Shown here: positions 39,596 through 52,383 of the stretch, piece by piece | Layout: every line of letters begins with the position of its first letter | Position numbering within the stretch: position 1 is the first letter of the stretch | NCBI GenBank assembly: GCA_964035545.1 | Contig: OZ037766.1 | Coordinates: 28,462,673 to 28,526,672 of the forward strand | Length of the DNA: 64,000 bases | DNA from: Bugula neritina | Lineage: Eukaryota > Bryozoa > Gymnolaemata > Cheilostomatida > Bugulidae | Direction: 5' to 3' | Translations under genes and position numbers: made by a program | Notes under the pieces: model-generated | What the model was told of the DNA's origin: nothing | Database searches by the model: none | The model's input: only the letters and a program-made list of their open reading frames with translations

Positions 39596-39597
39596 CT
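39410..39597. repeat. 23-bp tandem repeat at the glycogenin stop codon
   Basis: About eight copies of TATTGTGTAGATAACTCCYA plus CTA. The array reaches the glycogenin stop codon (39596-39598). Confidence 0.92.
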
Positions 39598-42500
39598 AAG
39601 AAGAATTGTCAGCAAACATACTCTCCTTTTTCAAAGCACTTTTAAGAGGTTTCCCTTTAGTTGTAGTCAAAGACTTTGCGAGTGGAGTATTTATTTGTCG
39701 TGGCAAACTTTCTCCAATCTCTGAGTCTAAATGCTTTCTAATTTCTTCAAAGCTACAAAACAAGCAAAATCATCCTAGTGTCTAGTTGCTCCTATAAATA
39801 TTATCTCAGCATCACTAAATTCTGCAAAAGCATTTTAACATCGGTCTAATAGCTACTGCCCGTAGATATGCAGCATAATTCAATTATGGCTACTTTAATG
39901 TTGGGAAGTACAACAGTTTATACAGTTGAAACTTTTTCAACTAAAAGCTACACAAAGTTTGCTGCAGGAAAACTGTAAGTATTGTTTCGGAATTACACTA
40001 TAAAAGAAATTTACCAACACTTTAGATGATTTTTAGAGCACACTATTAATTAAACATTTTAAGGCTAAGTAGAACCACAGAATGACCCCCCCCCCCTTCA
40101 TCGCAACATGGCCTCATTATAGAACTATGCTATGCTTTTTCTATCAACAACAAGTAAAACTAAGTGAAGTCAGCAAGCATATTAGTTCATTGCAAAGAGA
40201 GTCCTTATATGAATGGAGTATGACCTTCACCTGTCAGCACCGAGGTAATCTATGTCTCCATGTTCCCAGTCAGTTTGTCTCTCTTCAAGTGACTTGACAG
40301 GATGACTTTCACTGCCAACGAGAGATGTACCTTTAAGTTGAGGCATCACCTGCTCCTACATGGAGTTCAATATCAAAATGTGTGATATTGACTTAAAAAT
40401 GGACTTGACAAGACTTTATACTTGATATGTAGCATGTATAAGTATATAGCATATATACATTCATAGCATATATACATATATACATTCATAGCATATACAC
40501 ATATATACATTAATAGCATATATACATATATACATTCATAGCATATATACATATATAGCATCCTAGGTAACTCGGGCCTACCACTAGAAAGCTAGAGTTG
40601 ACAAAAATAAAGTAATTCATGATACAGACTGCCTCTTGTAATATCCATGTTAATGATATCTAATTAGGCATCTTTTTTCGTTTCTTTTGTACTATTAGAA
40701 AACTTTTGATTTTCTGACTACCCACAAAGTTGCGTGTCCTATAAAACTGCATACATTTGCCTAAAAATGTCCTACAACATAGCATTTCTATAGAATGTAT
40801 TCAAGAGACAGTCTTCTTAAACTAGTTCACATCGTAGATTAAATGTATGGAGAAACTGTTGCAATTTGACTGAAATCAAAATGATAACTTCTTGTTCAAC
40901 CTTTTTATCTAAAATTTTCAATACTAAAATTTGAATACATTATAGGGTCACTAACCACTAAATGAATCAACAAGGGCAAATTTACTGCATAAATTTATTT
41001 TAAACCACTGGCATGAGACTACAAATCACTCAAGTAACAGAAACTCAAAATTGTATAAATTTGAAAGAAGACTGGCCATGCACAGATATATATAACAAGG
41101 GAAGTTCAAAAGAGGAATGGATTAAAACATGGATAGCTAAAGCTTTAAATTTACTGTCTTTCTAAGTAACACTCTCTTGTTGATAATCTAAGTAAAATTT
41201 AAAAGAGCGCTAATGATCCCATTGATCAAGATAGTAAATGCATAACAGGGAGATTTAATTCTATGATCGGCTGACTCATGCAACTATTTATAGATAAATT
41301 TGAGTAGAAGAAGGCAAAAGAAGAATAGCTGTAAATATACACACCAAACCAGGATTTCTTCATTCAATGAACTAGAAAAGTAGAATTGAAAAAAAATAAA
41401 CACACAGGGAGCTGGTAATTAGAAGAGGGTGAAACATAATTATTGAGAAAGTGTTAATGCACTCACTGGCTGCATGCAAAGTAGGACAAAATAATTCAAA
41501 ATGATGCACTGCACACAATATTGACAATCAGGTTTAGTAAATGAACATACAAGAAGAGTGATGCTAAAAGACTGTTCACTCTGGGGTGCCTCAGAAACAG
41601 TTTCAACTGTAGCTTCAGTTTCGCTCTTTTGTGAATCTTCCTTTAACCTGGTCTCTAAACCTGGCTTCTTGGAAGTTAAGAAATAATATTTCTTACACGC
41701 GTATACTAATTTACAGGTTAATATCATTAGATTACAATATCTTTAAAAATAGATAGCAAAATGCTTTAGTACAAAATCTTCTTAAACAGACCACCCATGC
41801 ACAGGCATATGCAAATAGATAGAGTAACACTGCGTTTAGAAAGTCTAGCAAAATTAAATAGATGCATAAATATAAATTAATATATAAATGTATATACAAC
41901 ACAATTCTATCTACAATAAATATTCAATGTCTACACATACATCACATTTGATAAGCTGAACTACATACAGCCGTGAACACAATAAACATTTAAAAAATTT
42001 ATTATTTCAATATTTCAATAGTATCGTTAGAAACAATGACTGGTGCAATTAAACGCAATCACAAGGATAAAACATCCCATTAGTGACAATAGTATCAAAT
42101 TATAACTAGCTTGCATTATTCTGCCGAAATACAATGAATCATAAATCCTTAGATGATGTCACTAGACTAAAAACTTACAGCGCTGGAGAGAGAGAGTAGA
42201 GGAAGCACACTAGATACAAATCTCTGCCACCAAAGAGACAGGAAGTCGCCGTTATAGGAAGTAGAAGCAGCCGACACTGGTTGACCTACATAAGTGTAGC
42301 AACATTGAGACAGGTTAGTGACAGCAGAGATGCTTAGTTGTGGTCATAACATGGAAAAACACTTCAGCATTACAGATGCTCTATTATATCACCAAAAAAT
42401 AAAAGATTATTGCCAAAAATAACACAAAATTATAAAACTGATAGAATTTATCTACTCCTGATACAGTTTACAACTCTTACGGCCTGCAAAAAACTATTGC

Positions 42501-45500
42501 ATAGTTTTATTCAAAACCTTTGGCATAGTTTACTGATTTCACTTTCAACAAAACTTTTTATTTAGAAAGACCACTGAAAGACCTTTAAATCTGTAACATG
42601 AAACGATCTAAAGAAATTGCTCTTAAAGATCCCTAAATCAGTTATAAAATGGGGGCAAACTACTATTGGGCTCCAGCACAAGTAAAAGTACGGTGAATTC
42701 ATTCAACTGTGACTTGAACCTTATTAGATATATTCCAAAACCTGGACAATAAACCCTGAGATTTGCTAAAGACAAGTGTACATCGAAATTCATAAAAATT
42801 ATCAAACAAAATGAACAACATGAAAAGATTGGGACTAATATTGTTACTGTAGAATACCTGTAGATTCATTGTAGCTGTAGTCCCAAGGCTTGAATGCACC
42901 AATAAAATGGCAAATCTTGGTTTGAGATCCAAACCTACAAAGTAAAGATATATTATACAGGTTGTTAATAACTCCTAACAAAAAAATGCTGTTAAATTTA
43001 TACACTACTGTCTACAAATCTATATCAGGAAATACTCAAACTGCATGCAAAACCATTATGAATCAATTCACCTGTTATTTGAGTCAAATACTCAGACTAA
43101 ACTGAATAACTATATTTTAGAAAATTTTCAAGCAAATTTAATTATTTCTATTCTTAAATGAAATGATAACCATTCATTAGCTTCAGCAACAAAAGACGGT
43201 TTTTACCAAGTTACATTATAACTACAGGTACTTAATAGAACAGCTTTTACAAACAATCTTGTTTTAAAATACCAATTTCTCAATTCATAATTACTCGAAA
43301 GGAAACACCACTGGCCTGATAGCGCTGTGAGAGAAAATCAACTATAGGTCTAGTTTGGTGAGACATGCAAGAGGAAGTTATCTTTTTAATATTTAGAAAT
43401 TGTCTCACCGCCTAAAAGCTGGAAGGTATGAATATGTAGCCTGTGGAACAACATTATAGAGGAAGGGGAGGTGTTTCTTGATATCAGTGTGTGCCCAATC
43501 ACTAAAAAACATGTTTAATAATCCCTGGTCACCACCTGCAACATAAACATTGGACTTATTTGTAAATGCCATGACAATTGGGGCAGGTGACTTCAGAGTA
43601 TAATCAGGTGAGTAAAATCTCAAAGCTAAGAAGTTTAAAACTACAAAGTCTGGAGGCTTGAAATGATAAAACCAATAAACTAAAACTTGCGAGGTTTCTA
43701 ATTCAATAGGTAAAACCAGAGTATATTGAGCTAAAAAATAAACATGCGAAGTTACAGCTGAAATACCCATTTACTTGATAACTAATCATAGTACTAAAGC
43801 CATGGAAATTAATAGCCAAAGAGAAACTGCTTTAAGATAAATATCAACAATTCTAGTGGATAAGTGGTCAGAGTTGACCAGAAAATACAATTAAAACCAG
43901 CTGCTGTAGGTTGATGACCGTTGAATAGCAAGTGCTAGCTAGTTTAGTTATTACATAAGCCAATATAATTACTAGTAAAACTAGTTACATTATTATGAAC
44001 AATAATCCTATCATCATTACCACTAAGTCTATTACTACTAACACTAGATCAATTACTAATGCCCCTAGTTCAATTACTAATGCCCTTTGTTTAATTACCA
44101 ATACCCCTAGTTCAATTATCAATACCCCTAGTTCAATTACTAATGCCCCTAGTACCAATTACATTATTAGACTGACTAAAAATAAACATCTAGGTACATA
44201 AACACAGTTACCTATGAGAAAGATCTGTATTGAATAAGTTGTATGCTAAAAGATATAATACACAGAAGGTTTGGGGTTCAGAAGAGTTTAATGCAACAAC
44301 TAGAGCTATTTTCTCTTAATTTAGCTGCATCATTAGCCTATTTTTGGCTGAAGAAAAGCATCTCTCTACACTTCAAGGTATGAAAGAGGTGTAACAAAGA
44401 ACCGCAGTAGCTAAATCCAGTGCAAAGCTAATTTTCAACAACCCAAAACCTGTGAATGTAAAGATCAAAGAAAATAAATACAAAGTCCTAAGGATTGCAT
44501 ATTACCATCAAAACTGCCCTCAGTTTTAGCAAATTCCACGAGTCTGGTAAAAGTATCTTTATTGGGGGTGAATACAAACACCCCGGAGTTGAAGCAGTCT
44601 GGCCAACCAGGATCTGGGGCAGCAGAAAGCTCTTCTCTGTCCAACAACTCATCTGAATTCCTCAGCACCTTTAATATCAAATGCTGAGTTCAAGCTGTGT
44701 TAGTATATAAACTGGCAATACTCAAGATTTTATTATCCAATGTTAAATGCTAATAGCTGAATATGCTATAAAGTATCTATATACCAGTAACTATAAAGCC
44801 TATAATAGGTGAGCATGTAATAAATTATAACTACATGCTGGTTTTCACTAGGGTTTCAACCAACGAGTGATGAAGTTGTATTTGGACAATTTCTGCTGTA
44901 CTGTTATCAAATAACGATTATATTATGAGAAACTACAGATGAAATGTGTTTTTTCTAAACCAACAAATCATTTCTATTAAAAATTCATCTTTTCAAATGA
45001 TTGCAAGTCTTCTTCTGTTCATCATTGACCAAGAATGAAACAATGCAAACATATAGCATTGCATCAGCTCTTATCTTAAGATAGTAATGGGTACGGGTCA
45101 TTTTACTGTATTTAGTACACATCAGCAAATTATTACCAAAATTAAAGTTGGTTCAAAACTTATGAAAATTTAATGTATGTGCTGATCTCAAATATGTAAA
45201 GTAAAAAAGGCTAAGAGGGGGTGCTGCAACATTAAATCGCAACGTCCTCGTCATGTGAGAAAAATCACTGTTTATCTAAAATCAGCATACAAATCAATAA
45301 CAATTGCTGAACTTTAAAATTTTCACTTAGTTAGAGGGGGCGTATACCAAGGTGTCAGCATCAAGGAAGACACATTTCCTGTACTGAGTCAGCTGCCAGC
45401 AGTGCAGTTTAGTGAGAGTGACGCCAAGTTCTGGTCTGTCTAGAAGAGACAAGTTAGCTGTATCTTCAGAATCTAACAGATCCACCTGGTGTACCTCGTC

Positions 45501-46084
45501 AAATACCTTCTCCAAACTACATCTACAAAGTGGGACAAATTTTTAAATACTATACATTCATCAACTCCAATATAAAAAAATTCAAAATCAATTTCAAGTG
45601 CTGCAAAATTACGTGTAAACATAGTATTTGTTGGGTAAGGGTCTCAGTAACCAAAAAAACATGAAAAAAAACATAAAAGGGAATAAAATTGAAAAAAAAA
45701 ACTCATTTAACAAGTTCAACAGCCTGAAGTTTACAATAATTTATTGAACAAAACTTTTAATTTTTGCTTTTATTCTCCAACTCCATGAAAGTTAAATAGC
45801 TCAAAACTGTTCTTTTCATAATATTTTATTCACTTAAATCAAATTTAATTGCTTTCTACATAAAAAAACATGAGAATATGAAAATCTGACAAAAAATGTT
45901 TCTACTTTGTAAAATCTCTGTATACGAAAAAAAGCATAGGCTACCTCATTGATGGTGATACTCCTGGAGTGATCATACACACAGTAGCATGCTTAGTTTT
46001 GACTTCACGAAGAGATGTACCAAGTACCAAGGCACCAACACTGTATGGATCATTAGTGGCTAATGTCACAAATGCTTGATCCAT
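39596..46084 (-). CDS. GYG: Glycogenin glucosyltransferase
   Basis: Minus-strand exons joined in phase: 45945-46084, 45348-45522, 44506-44668, 43409-43535, 42858-42934, 42179-42285, then about 41580-41667, probably a short one near 41330-41360, 40231-40355 and 39596-39752. Glycogenin is a GT8 enzyme that glucosylates itself on Tyr and primes glycogen synthesis. Family blocks: [12 protein letters not shown] start, [21 protein letters not shown] with the DxD metal site, [36 protein letters not shown] and TYSYLPAF, which holds the acceptor Tyr. The last two exons give [18 protein letters not shown], the conserved C-terminal motif that binds glycogen synthase, so both functional ends are present. 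The linker exons between about 41.7 and 41.3 kb are less sure. Confidence 0.94.
40436..40562. repeat. Intronic ATATATACATTCATAGCAT tandem repeat
   Basis: About five units of ATATACATTCATAGCATATA separated by short CATAT runs, in a glycogenin intron. Confidence 0.85.
44040..44165. repeat. Intronic tandem repeat CAATTACTAATGCCCCTAGT
   Basis: Five to six copies of a ~21-24-bp unit, in a glycogenin intron. Confidence 0.85.
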
Positions 46085-47950
46085 CAAGAACTGATCTTTA
46101 AAAACGAGGTTGTAGCCAATATAGTAATAAAACTGAACAGAATGTCTTTCCAATTAAAAAAGTTAGACAACAGAAAAGCTGTATTTTGAAAATCAACTTG
46201 CTTTCATATGTAATTATTCAGGCAACCTTGGCTACCAGTATGGGATTGTTCTAATCTTTGAACAATTATATTGGAGAGCCTATATTAATATTTAAAAACT
46301 CTTAATAGAAAACATACCAGTGCAGTTTTTAAAACCAACTTATCTTATTTGAAAGCTGTTGACGGCATTTTTACAAATAAAAATTATGTTACAAATAATT
46401 AAAACTAAATATTTTAATGGCAAGCCAAGGAGCTGGAGGACAAACATTTAAAAGTTCTTGTATATTTTTAGTAATTATTTCTTAGTGCATAAGCCCTAAC
46501 CCATGTGAATGGTTATAATTGCCCTTTTTATCATTAAACCATCCATTCATTATGTAATAGTATGTGCTTCTATTGTCATACAACTGCTTCCCTTGCAGCA
46601 GTATTTGTAAGCACTCATGTCATTCAAATATTTATAACAGCATACATAAATGCTTTTGTTCCTCCTCCCCTTACAAAGAACCTTCAACTATAAAAAGCTG
46701 TAAATGCTGGATCTTTTAATATTTTATTGAGTTACTTTATACTTTAAACATTTGTACACTTATAGTTATAACATCAATGTTTATTTAAAAAAAGACACTA
46801 CATAGTATTTCTACTGTATCCCTAATCAGTAACTGGTGAGTTAAGGTAACATTAGCAAGAAGGTGAAGTAAAAACTCATTATTTCTGATCAGTATTAATA
46901 ACATTATAACAAATAATAAAATGTTATTATTAACCTAATTAATTGATTATAATAATATTTAAATATTTTCATGTTTAATTTTATTTTCAAGTCAAATTCA
47001 AGTTTTCATTGTAAATATTAAACATTGTGATTGTCACTATGATTGTGATTGATTATATTTACATTCGTCATCATCATTATGATAATGATTAGTAAGTGTA
47101 ACTTTAAAACATTGAATGTGATTGAGTTTAATCACATATTGTACATTTATTTTTAATATAAATGATTAAATCACTTTAATAATCATAATCACTTAATGAA
47201 TAATGGTGATAATGATTCTCATTATATTATTATTAATAATCAGTAATCATCTTAATAATGGTTATAAGTAAGAATAATATCATTATCAATCATAAATCAT
47301 TAACACTAACACTAACTGTAAGTTACTGTTAGTGTTACTGTAACAGTGTAACTGTTAGAGTGTTAGTGTTACACTTACAGTTACTGTAAGCATGCAGTTG
47401 AGTTAGACTAAGACTTAGAGTTAGAGTGAGACTCTAGCCTGCAAATTTTATATTTACATGCTAAAAAACTAAGATGTTATAGTTATTCATTATAGTTATA
47501 TGTTTTTATTTATTTATTCCAGATGTGAAAGCTAATACTAATAGTAATAGTAATAAACAAAATAATTTATAGATTATAATCATGATGAAACTTGCTAGGC
47601 GTACAAGGGTGTTCCATTATAAAATAACTTGAGAAGCTCCGAATTGGTTGGCACTGAGAGTGAGTGCATTAGTTCGGCGTATAATATAGTATGCGTATAC
47701 AAATACTGTACCCGGTCACCTCACTACTTGACGCTGCTTATAGCAATACCTTTTCTATCACTAAACCTTGCCAGTATTCTGTAGTTATTGTAAATTGAAC
47801 TTCAATAGGAGCGCAATAGACCCCGTTTTAATGCTAATTTTAGAGTTTAGGCTTTAGACCAATCAATAGTTTTAAAACCAGCAGCGTATTGTCAGTTCAT
47901 GAACTCTTTTCCAGTTCAATGATTGCGCTAGTGCAGCGTAATATGTTATT
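46085..47950. other. Region upstream of glycogenin
   Basis: Probable promoter and 5' UTR of glycogenin (-). At 47308-47395 there is an array of TAACACTAACAGT-type motifs in both orientations. No other gene can be supported. Confidence 0.45.
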
Positions 47951-48127
47951 ATGGCCTTCAACTCTTTGTACATTGAAATGGGTGAAAAGTTTAAAAATCA
48001 CAGGCTAAGGCTATTCAGCGCTGAAATACCACATGGCATCGCGTCTCCGCTTAGCTGCAGACGTTATCTCAAGTTCGCTTCACCAAATGAAATATTACAG
48101 CGATTGTCCTTGGCGCTATCAGTATGA
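47951..48127 (+). CDS. Possible first exon of zinc-ribbon gene A
   Basis: A 58-codon frame from ATG 47951 that is GC-richer than its surroundings and ends TCA|GTATGA (48121-48126), a donor in phase 0. The acceptor CTTTTAG at 49617 opens in phase 0 into the frame of the 49639 gene, so the two could be one transcript with a longer N-terminus. There is no family resemblance to test it. The in-frame ATG at 49639 is the simpler start. Confidence 0.3.
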   Translation: MAFNSLYIEMGEKFKNHRLRLFSAEIPHGIASPLSCRRYLKFASPNEILQRLSLALSV

Positions 48128-49638
48128 TTACTAATGTCATAATGATAATCATAGTGATAATATTTATTTCATAGTAATGCTAATACTAATAGCAGTTAAA
48201 TTTAATATTTTGTTATCTTTATATTAATGATTAATATTATTACTACTCATACTGATACTAACTTAAGTTACTCAGTAAGTTGCTTTTAGTTTTACTTTTT
48301 GTGAATACTTGCAGTTGCTTATATTTAAAAAAGCTATAATATTTATTATAATAATTTATTACTCATACTCATAGTCATAGCTTTTTAAAATCACACGACT
48401 TAGATTTAGTCTGAAAAAACTCACTTCAACTAATACTATTGAACTACAGTAACTGTAAGTTTTGAAAGCTGACAGTGACTTTTTTCTTGGTTTTTAGATA
48501 TTTTAATTTTTTTTGTTTATTTTGCTATTTTTAATGTACCTTGAAAGCTTCTTTCACAATGAAAAGGAAATTTATAACATTTTATATTATTGTACTTGTA
48601 GTGTAACTAATCACTACCAGAGGTTTTACGTCAGAGCATTACTACATAGTGACTGTAGTGTGACAGCTTCTAATCACTAATCAGTCATGTTTTTAGTCAT
48701 AATAAGCAGTTACAAATGCTATAATAGTGTCATTCACTTAACTGTAAATCTTGAATAACGACTGAAGAATCTATATTTCAGTAAGCTCACACAAATAAAC
48801 CTGCACATGAAGTAATTGTTCACCACAGAAGATTCTTGTAGTAACTGATGCTCACAATCACCCAGTCACCTGGTTCTGTTCAACCATTCCTCACTGCTCA
48901 CAATATAGTTGTGGTTTTATCATACCATTAGTGTTTATTATCACTGCCTCTGTTACTGTCACTGTAGGCCTGCTTTACTACCACCACCATTCCATCACCA
49001 CTTCTCAGCTGCTTCTCCTCTTTTGACCTTTCTGGTTGTTAAGTGTGCTTACTGGTTCACCCTTGCTGGGTTGCAGTCACATTTCAGCATTTCTATCACT
49101 TAATATAAAATGTAAAGTAAGATGTAAAATACATATAATATACAGTATATATTCAGTTGCCACTGTTGTAGTCATAATTTAATAATCAAACATGATGTTT
49201 ATTTACTCTAGTCTCACCATTATTTTGATGATTTGACAACACAGTCTGTTTTGTTTTGACTTCTTTTGTTTACTCTCAAGATCCACATGCCTAAATCATG
49301 AATAAGGAATATTTACATTATTTGAAAGTGACTTGTAGCACATCTTTAGCGTTTTTCTATGGCATCCCATCTATGGAAAGCCAGTGATTTACTGCTTTGC
49401 TCTGTCGTATTACAGGAATAAGCATTGTGTTCCACAGAACATTTCAACTGGTTGAGTAGTACAGAGTTAAAACAATATGCTCTAAAATATAAAAGCTATT
49501 TAAGCTATTAGCTATTTAACTGAAAGTTTAACATAGCTTTTTCTCTAAATTCTGAATTGCAATAACCCTATAATACAATATGCTTAAGCCTTATAGAGCT
49601 GACTGCTGTCCTTTTAGATCACTTTGAATCAACAAGTC

Positions 49639-50732
49639 ATGTCTGCTCCACCAGTTCCAGTCATTAAGATTAATGAAATGTGTATACAGGAGCAGTTGGT
49701 GTCATGTATTTGTGACCGTGGAGAGCATGATATCTTCTGTGAAATGTGTGGTTTTACTTTGAGGGGAAGAGTCAGTAAGAAGTGTCCACACCATGAAGGG
49801 GTGAGTCAGTAAGAAGCGTCCGCACAATGAGGGTATTCAGAAGGTATCCGGTGTCTGGTAAAAATGGCACAAATGACAAAAAAATGTAACATCAGTGTGC
49901 TAATTTTACCGACTTCACCATTTGTGCCATTATTACCTATGCCATTGTTACCTAAAATCATTTGCACCATGAGGTGGTGATGCAGTAGGAAGTGGCCACG
50001 CCATGAGAGTGTGTAGTATGATCTACTCAGCATTTACTGTTGCTTTTTGGTATATCAGTAACTCAACATTATACTACATACCCTATTCAGGTGGACACAG
50101 AATGTTTTCGTAGACTATGAGAAGGGCAGGTGGAACAAGGTGGTGTTAGTTGGGGGAATCGAGACAGGGTTGTGTTAGTGAAGACTACTTTTTGTGAGAT
50201 AATTATGAATATGATGTATTCTGTTATTGTATTTATAACTGTTATTTGTAATCCTACTATTGTTATTCTAAATTTCTAGATTTATGCTATTCACCATTCA
50301 AAACCTTATCAAAATAAATATCTAGTGCTTGATTTGAATCTAAACTAAAAATAACAGGTGTTGCTGGGCAACATACTTATCTTGGAAATTCCTGTGGGGA
50401 GAATTAATCTAATTTCTAGAAATTACCTGGGTTTTTACTATAGTGTTAGTTTGGACATTGGGGCATGATGTCAGATTACCGGAAACTCATTTGTCAGTGT
50501 TCCCGAGATTGCAAATTAGTTTCATAGGATCCTTTTTGGCTAGTAAGAAAGTACAGTGCATGCTATCAGTTGCTAAGGTATAATGTTGGTGAGAATAGAT
50601 TTTTCTTATTTGTATGTAGCTAATGAGAAGTTTTTGTATGAAATATTTGATAGAAACTTCTTGTAGGTGTTCCATTTGATGGATATAAACTGTTGTCCAA
50701 AGTGCAGATCTGATAAACTGAAAGAAGTTTAA
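49639..50732 (+). CDS. Small zinc-ribbon-like protein, copy A
   Basis: Exon 1 (49639-49800, donor GGG|GTGAGT) and exon 2 (50667-50732, acceptor CTTGTAG) join in phase 0 and give about 75 aa. Cysteines are arranged as SCICDRG, FCEMCGFTLRGR, KCPHH and, in exon 2, FHLMDINCCPKC, consistent with two metal-binding knuckles. I do not recognise a named family. The pattern with the invariant LMD.xCCPKC end suggests a small conserved zinc protein. The same two-exon gene is repeated 2.5 kb downstream with exon 2 nearly unchanged. The end of exon 1 is tandemly duplicated into the intron. Confidence 0.75.
49771..50012. repeat. Exon-1 end repeated into the intron
   Basis: The 34-bp stretch 49771-49804 (GTCAGTAAGAAGTGTCCACA, then CCATGAAGGGGTGA) recurs at once at 49805-49838 with three or four differences and again, more diverged, at about 49979-50012. 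The working donor GTGAGT lies at the first junction, so the intron begins with a copy of coding sequence. Confidence 0.85.
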
Positions 50733-52383
50733 CCTTGTTTCTGCCATTCTCTCCTAATACTTAACCTCAAGTTCCCAAAAAGCTACTATTACATTTTTGG
50801 TGCCTACAGTCTTATCTTTGTATATATTTTGTTCTTGTAGACTTTTTGGCTCAAATTTATCAGCTCAATGCTTTATTTTTACGTTGGAAATAATCATTGT
50901 TTTTGTACTTATAAGTGTTATTCTCTGCTAAACAACACATTGCTGATGTAGTCCATCACTGCTCCCTTTTCTACCAGATCTGGAATGTAATTGGAGCCGA
51001 ACTGGCATTGTTTTCAGTTTGTTATATTCTGCGCATAAAAATTTATTTGCTCACCAAATTGTCATTATGTTGTACAGATCATATATAACCTTATTTTTGT
51101 TACGTTTTTTTTCAGTGCATCTTGCAAAGTTATTTATGTAAATATATGTTTGACTAATCTACCTCATCCAGCATTCTTCTCCTGTCGTATCCATGAACTA
51201 TAAGTTAGTAAGTTATATACTAGGACATTGATTGTATTACCATCATTCTGGCATTCAAAGGTACCTTTTGAACAAGTCATATTTTGTTTCATCAAACTGA
51301 CTAAAGCGCCTTGAAAACTCATTAGTCAGAATTCTAGTGTAGTTGTGATAGCTTTATATGTAGGTGCAGGTATTTCATCAAGATGTAACTTAGGACATGA
51401 AAAGTTTACATTGAATGCAACAATTAGAAACCAAGTAACATCACAGTTGATTAACCAATAATGTCCTTAGTTAGTTTGTATAATTATGTATTCTATTTCA
51501 CCAACTAAGTGCCATTTTTATTCAGGTTCTCAACTGATGCAAGCCTGAGTATTTTTCTAATATATCATGTCAGTTGTTATAGTTGAGAATGAAATCTACT
51601 GGTACACTGCCTCGGATTTTACACTACATCATGTAGCACTAATCATAATGGTAAACAAGTTTACAAATTACTCGGCTAATCCTATCAGAGTGTCCACCAT
51701 TACTAAAATAACCAGCCCATTCATTATATAACAACAAATTACGGAGTAGGTACTACAACTACACTTCACTAAAGGCCGAAATAGCTTGTAAAATAATTGC
51801 CCCCACTGGGAATCGAACCCAAGTCCTCTGACTTGCAAGCAAGTGTGCTACCATTACACCACAGGAGCCCCTGGGTAAACTCAACACTACAGTTTACACA
51901 ATAAAATAATAATTAGGCTTAAACAGCTAAACACATTTTGAGTAGTGAGGATCTCAAAGTTTTCTCAGATTGGACTTAAGAACTTGGAATCAAGAATTGA
52001 TCAGTGGTTGCATAGAGTTAGTGTCAGACCATACAGTAAACTATACTACGGATAAATGCAAATAGTTGTTTTCAGCTTTGAGGAAAAATATTATAATTTA
52101 TAAATCCGGGAATTGTTTTTGTTTGGAATGCACTGCTCATAGAGTAGACAGATTTTTCAGATTAACAAATTATGACCTTTAAAGTTGAATAAATATGCTA
52201 ATATATGTCAAAAGAAATATGTTTAATTCTTATAATTCTCTATTCTTTTATTCAATGTGATATTAATTGTGCAGTTCATTTAAGCCTGTGAATAACCTAT
52301 CTTGGCTGTACTATGAAAAGTTCTAACAGTTGCTTAGCTAAAGTAACTTAAGTCAATGTATCTTGTGTACTGATAGAGAAAAT
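50733..52383. other. Spacer between zinc-ribbon copies
   Basis: Apart from the tRNA-like sequence I see no gene. It should hold the 3' UTR of copy A and the promoter of copy B. Confidence 0.4.
51799..51868 (-). tRNA. tRNA-like sequence (pseudogene or SINE head)
   Basis: On the minus strand there is an A-box-like TGGTGTAATGGTAG and a perfect B-box GGTTCGATTCC at tRNA spacing, a T-arm that pairs, and a 7-bp acceptor stem only with several G-T pairs. The anticodon arm does not form a five-pair stem around a seven-base loop (TGC is in the right place for Ala), so I do not call a working tRNA. It is more likely a degenerate tRNA or the head of a tRNA-derived SINE. Confidence 0.5.

Noticed and set aside
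39410-39597. CRISPR-like regular repeats (also 63515-63712 and 58713-59345)
   Set aside because: The units are contiguous, with no unique spacers, and lie in or beside eukaryotic introns and UTRs. They are minisatellites.
51799-51868. Functional tRNA-Ala(TGC)
   Set aside because: The anticodon stem does not pair and the acceptor stem needs several G-T pairs.
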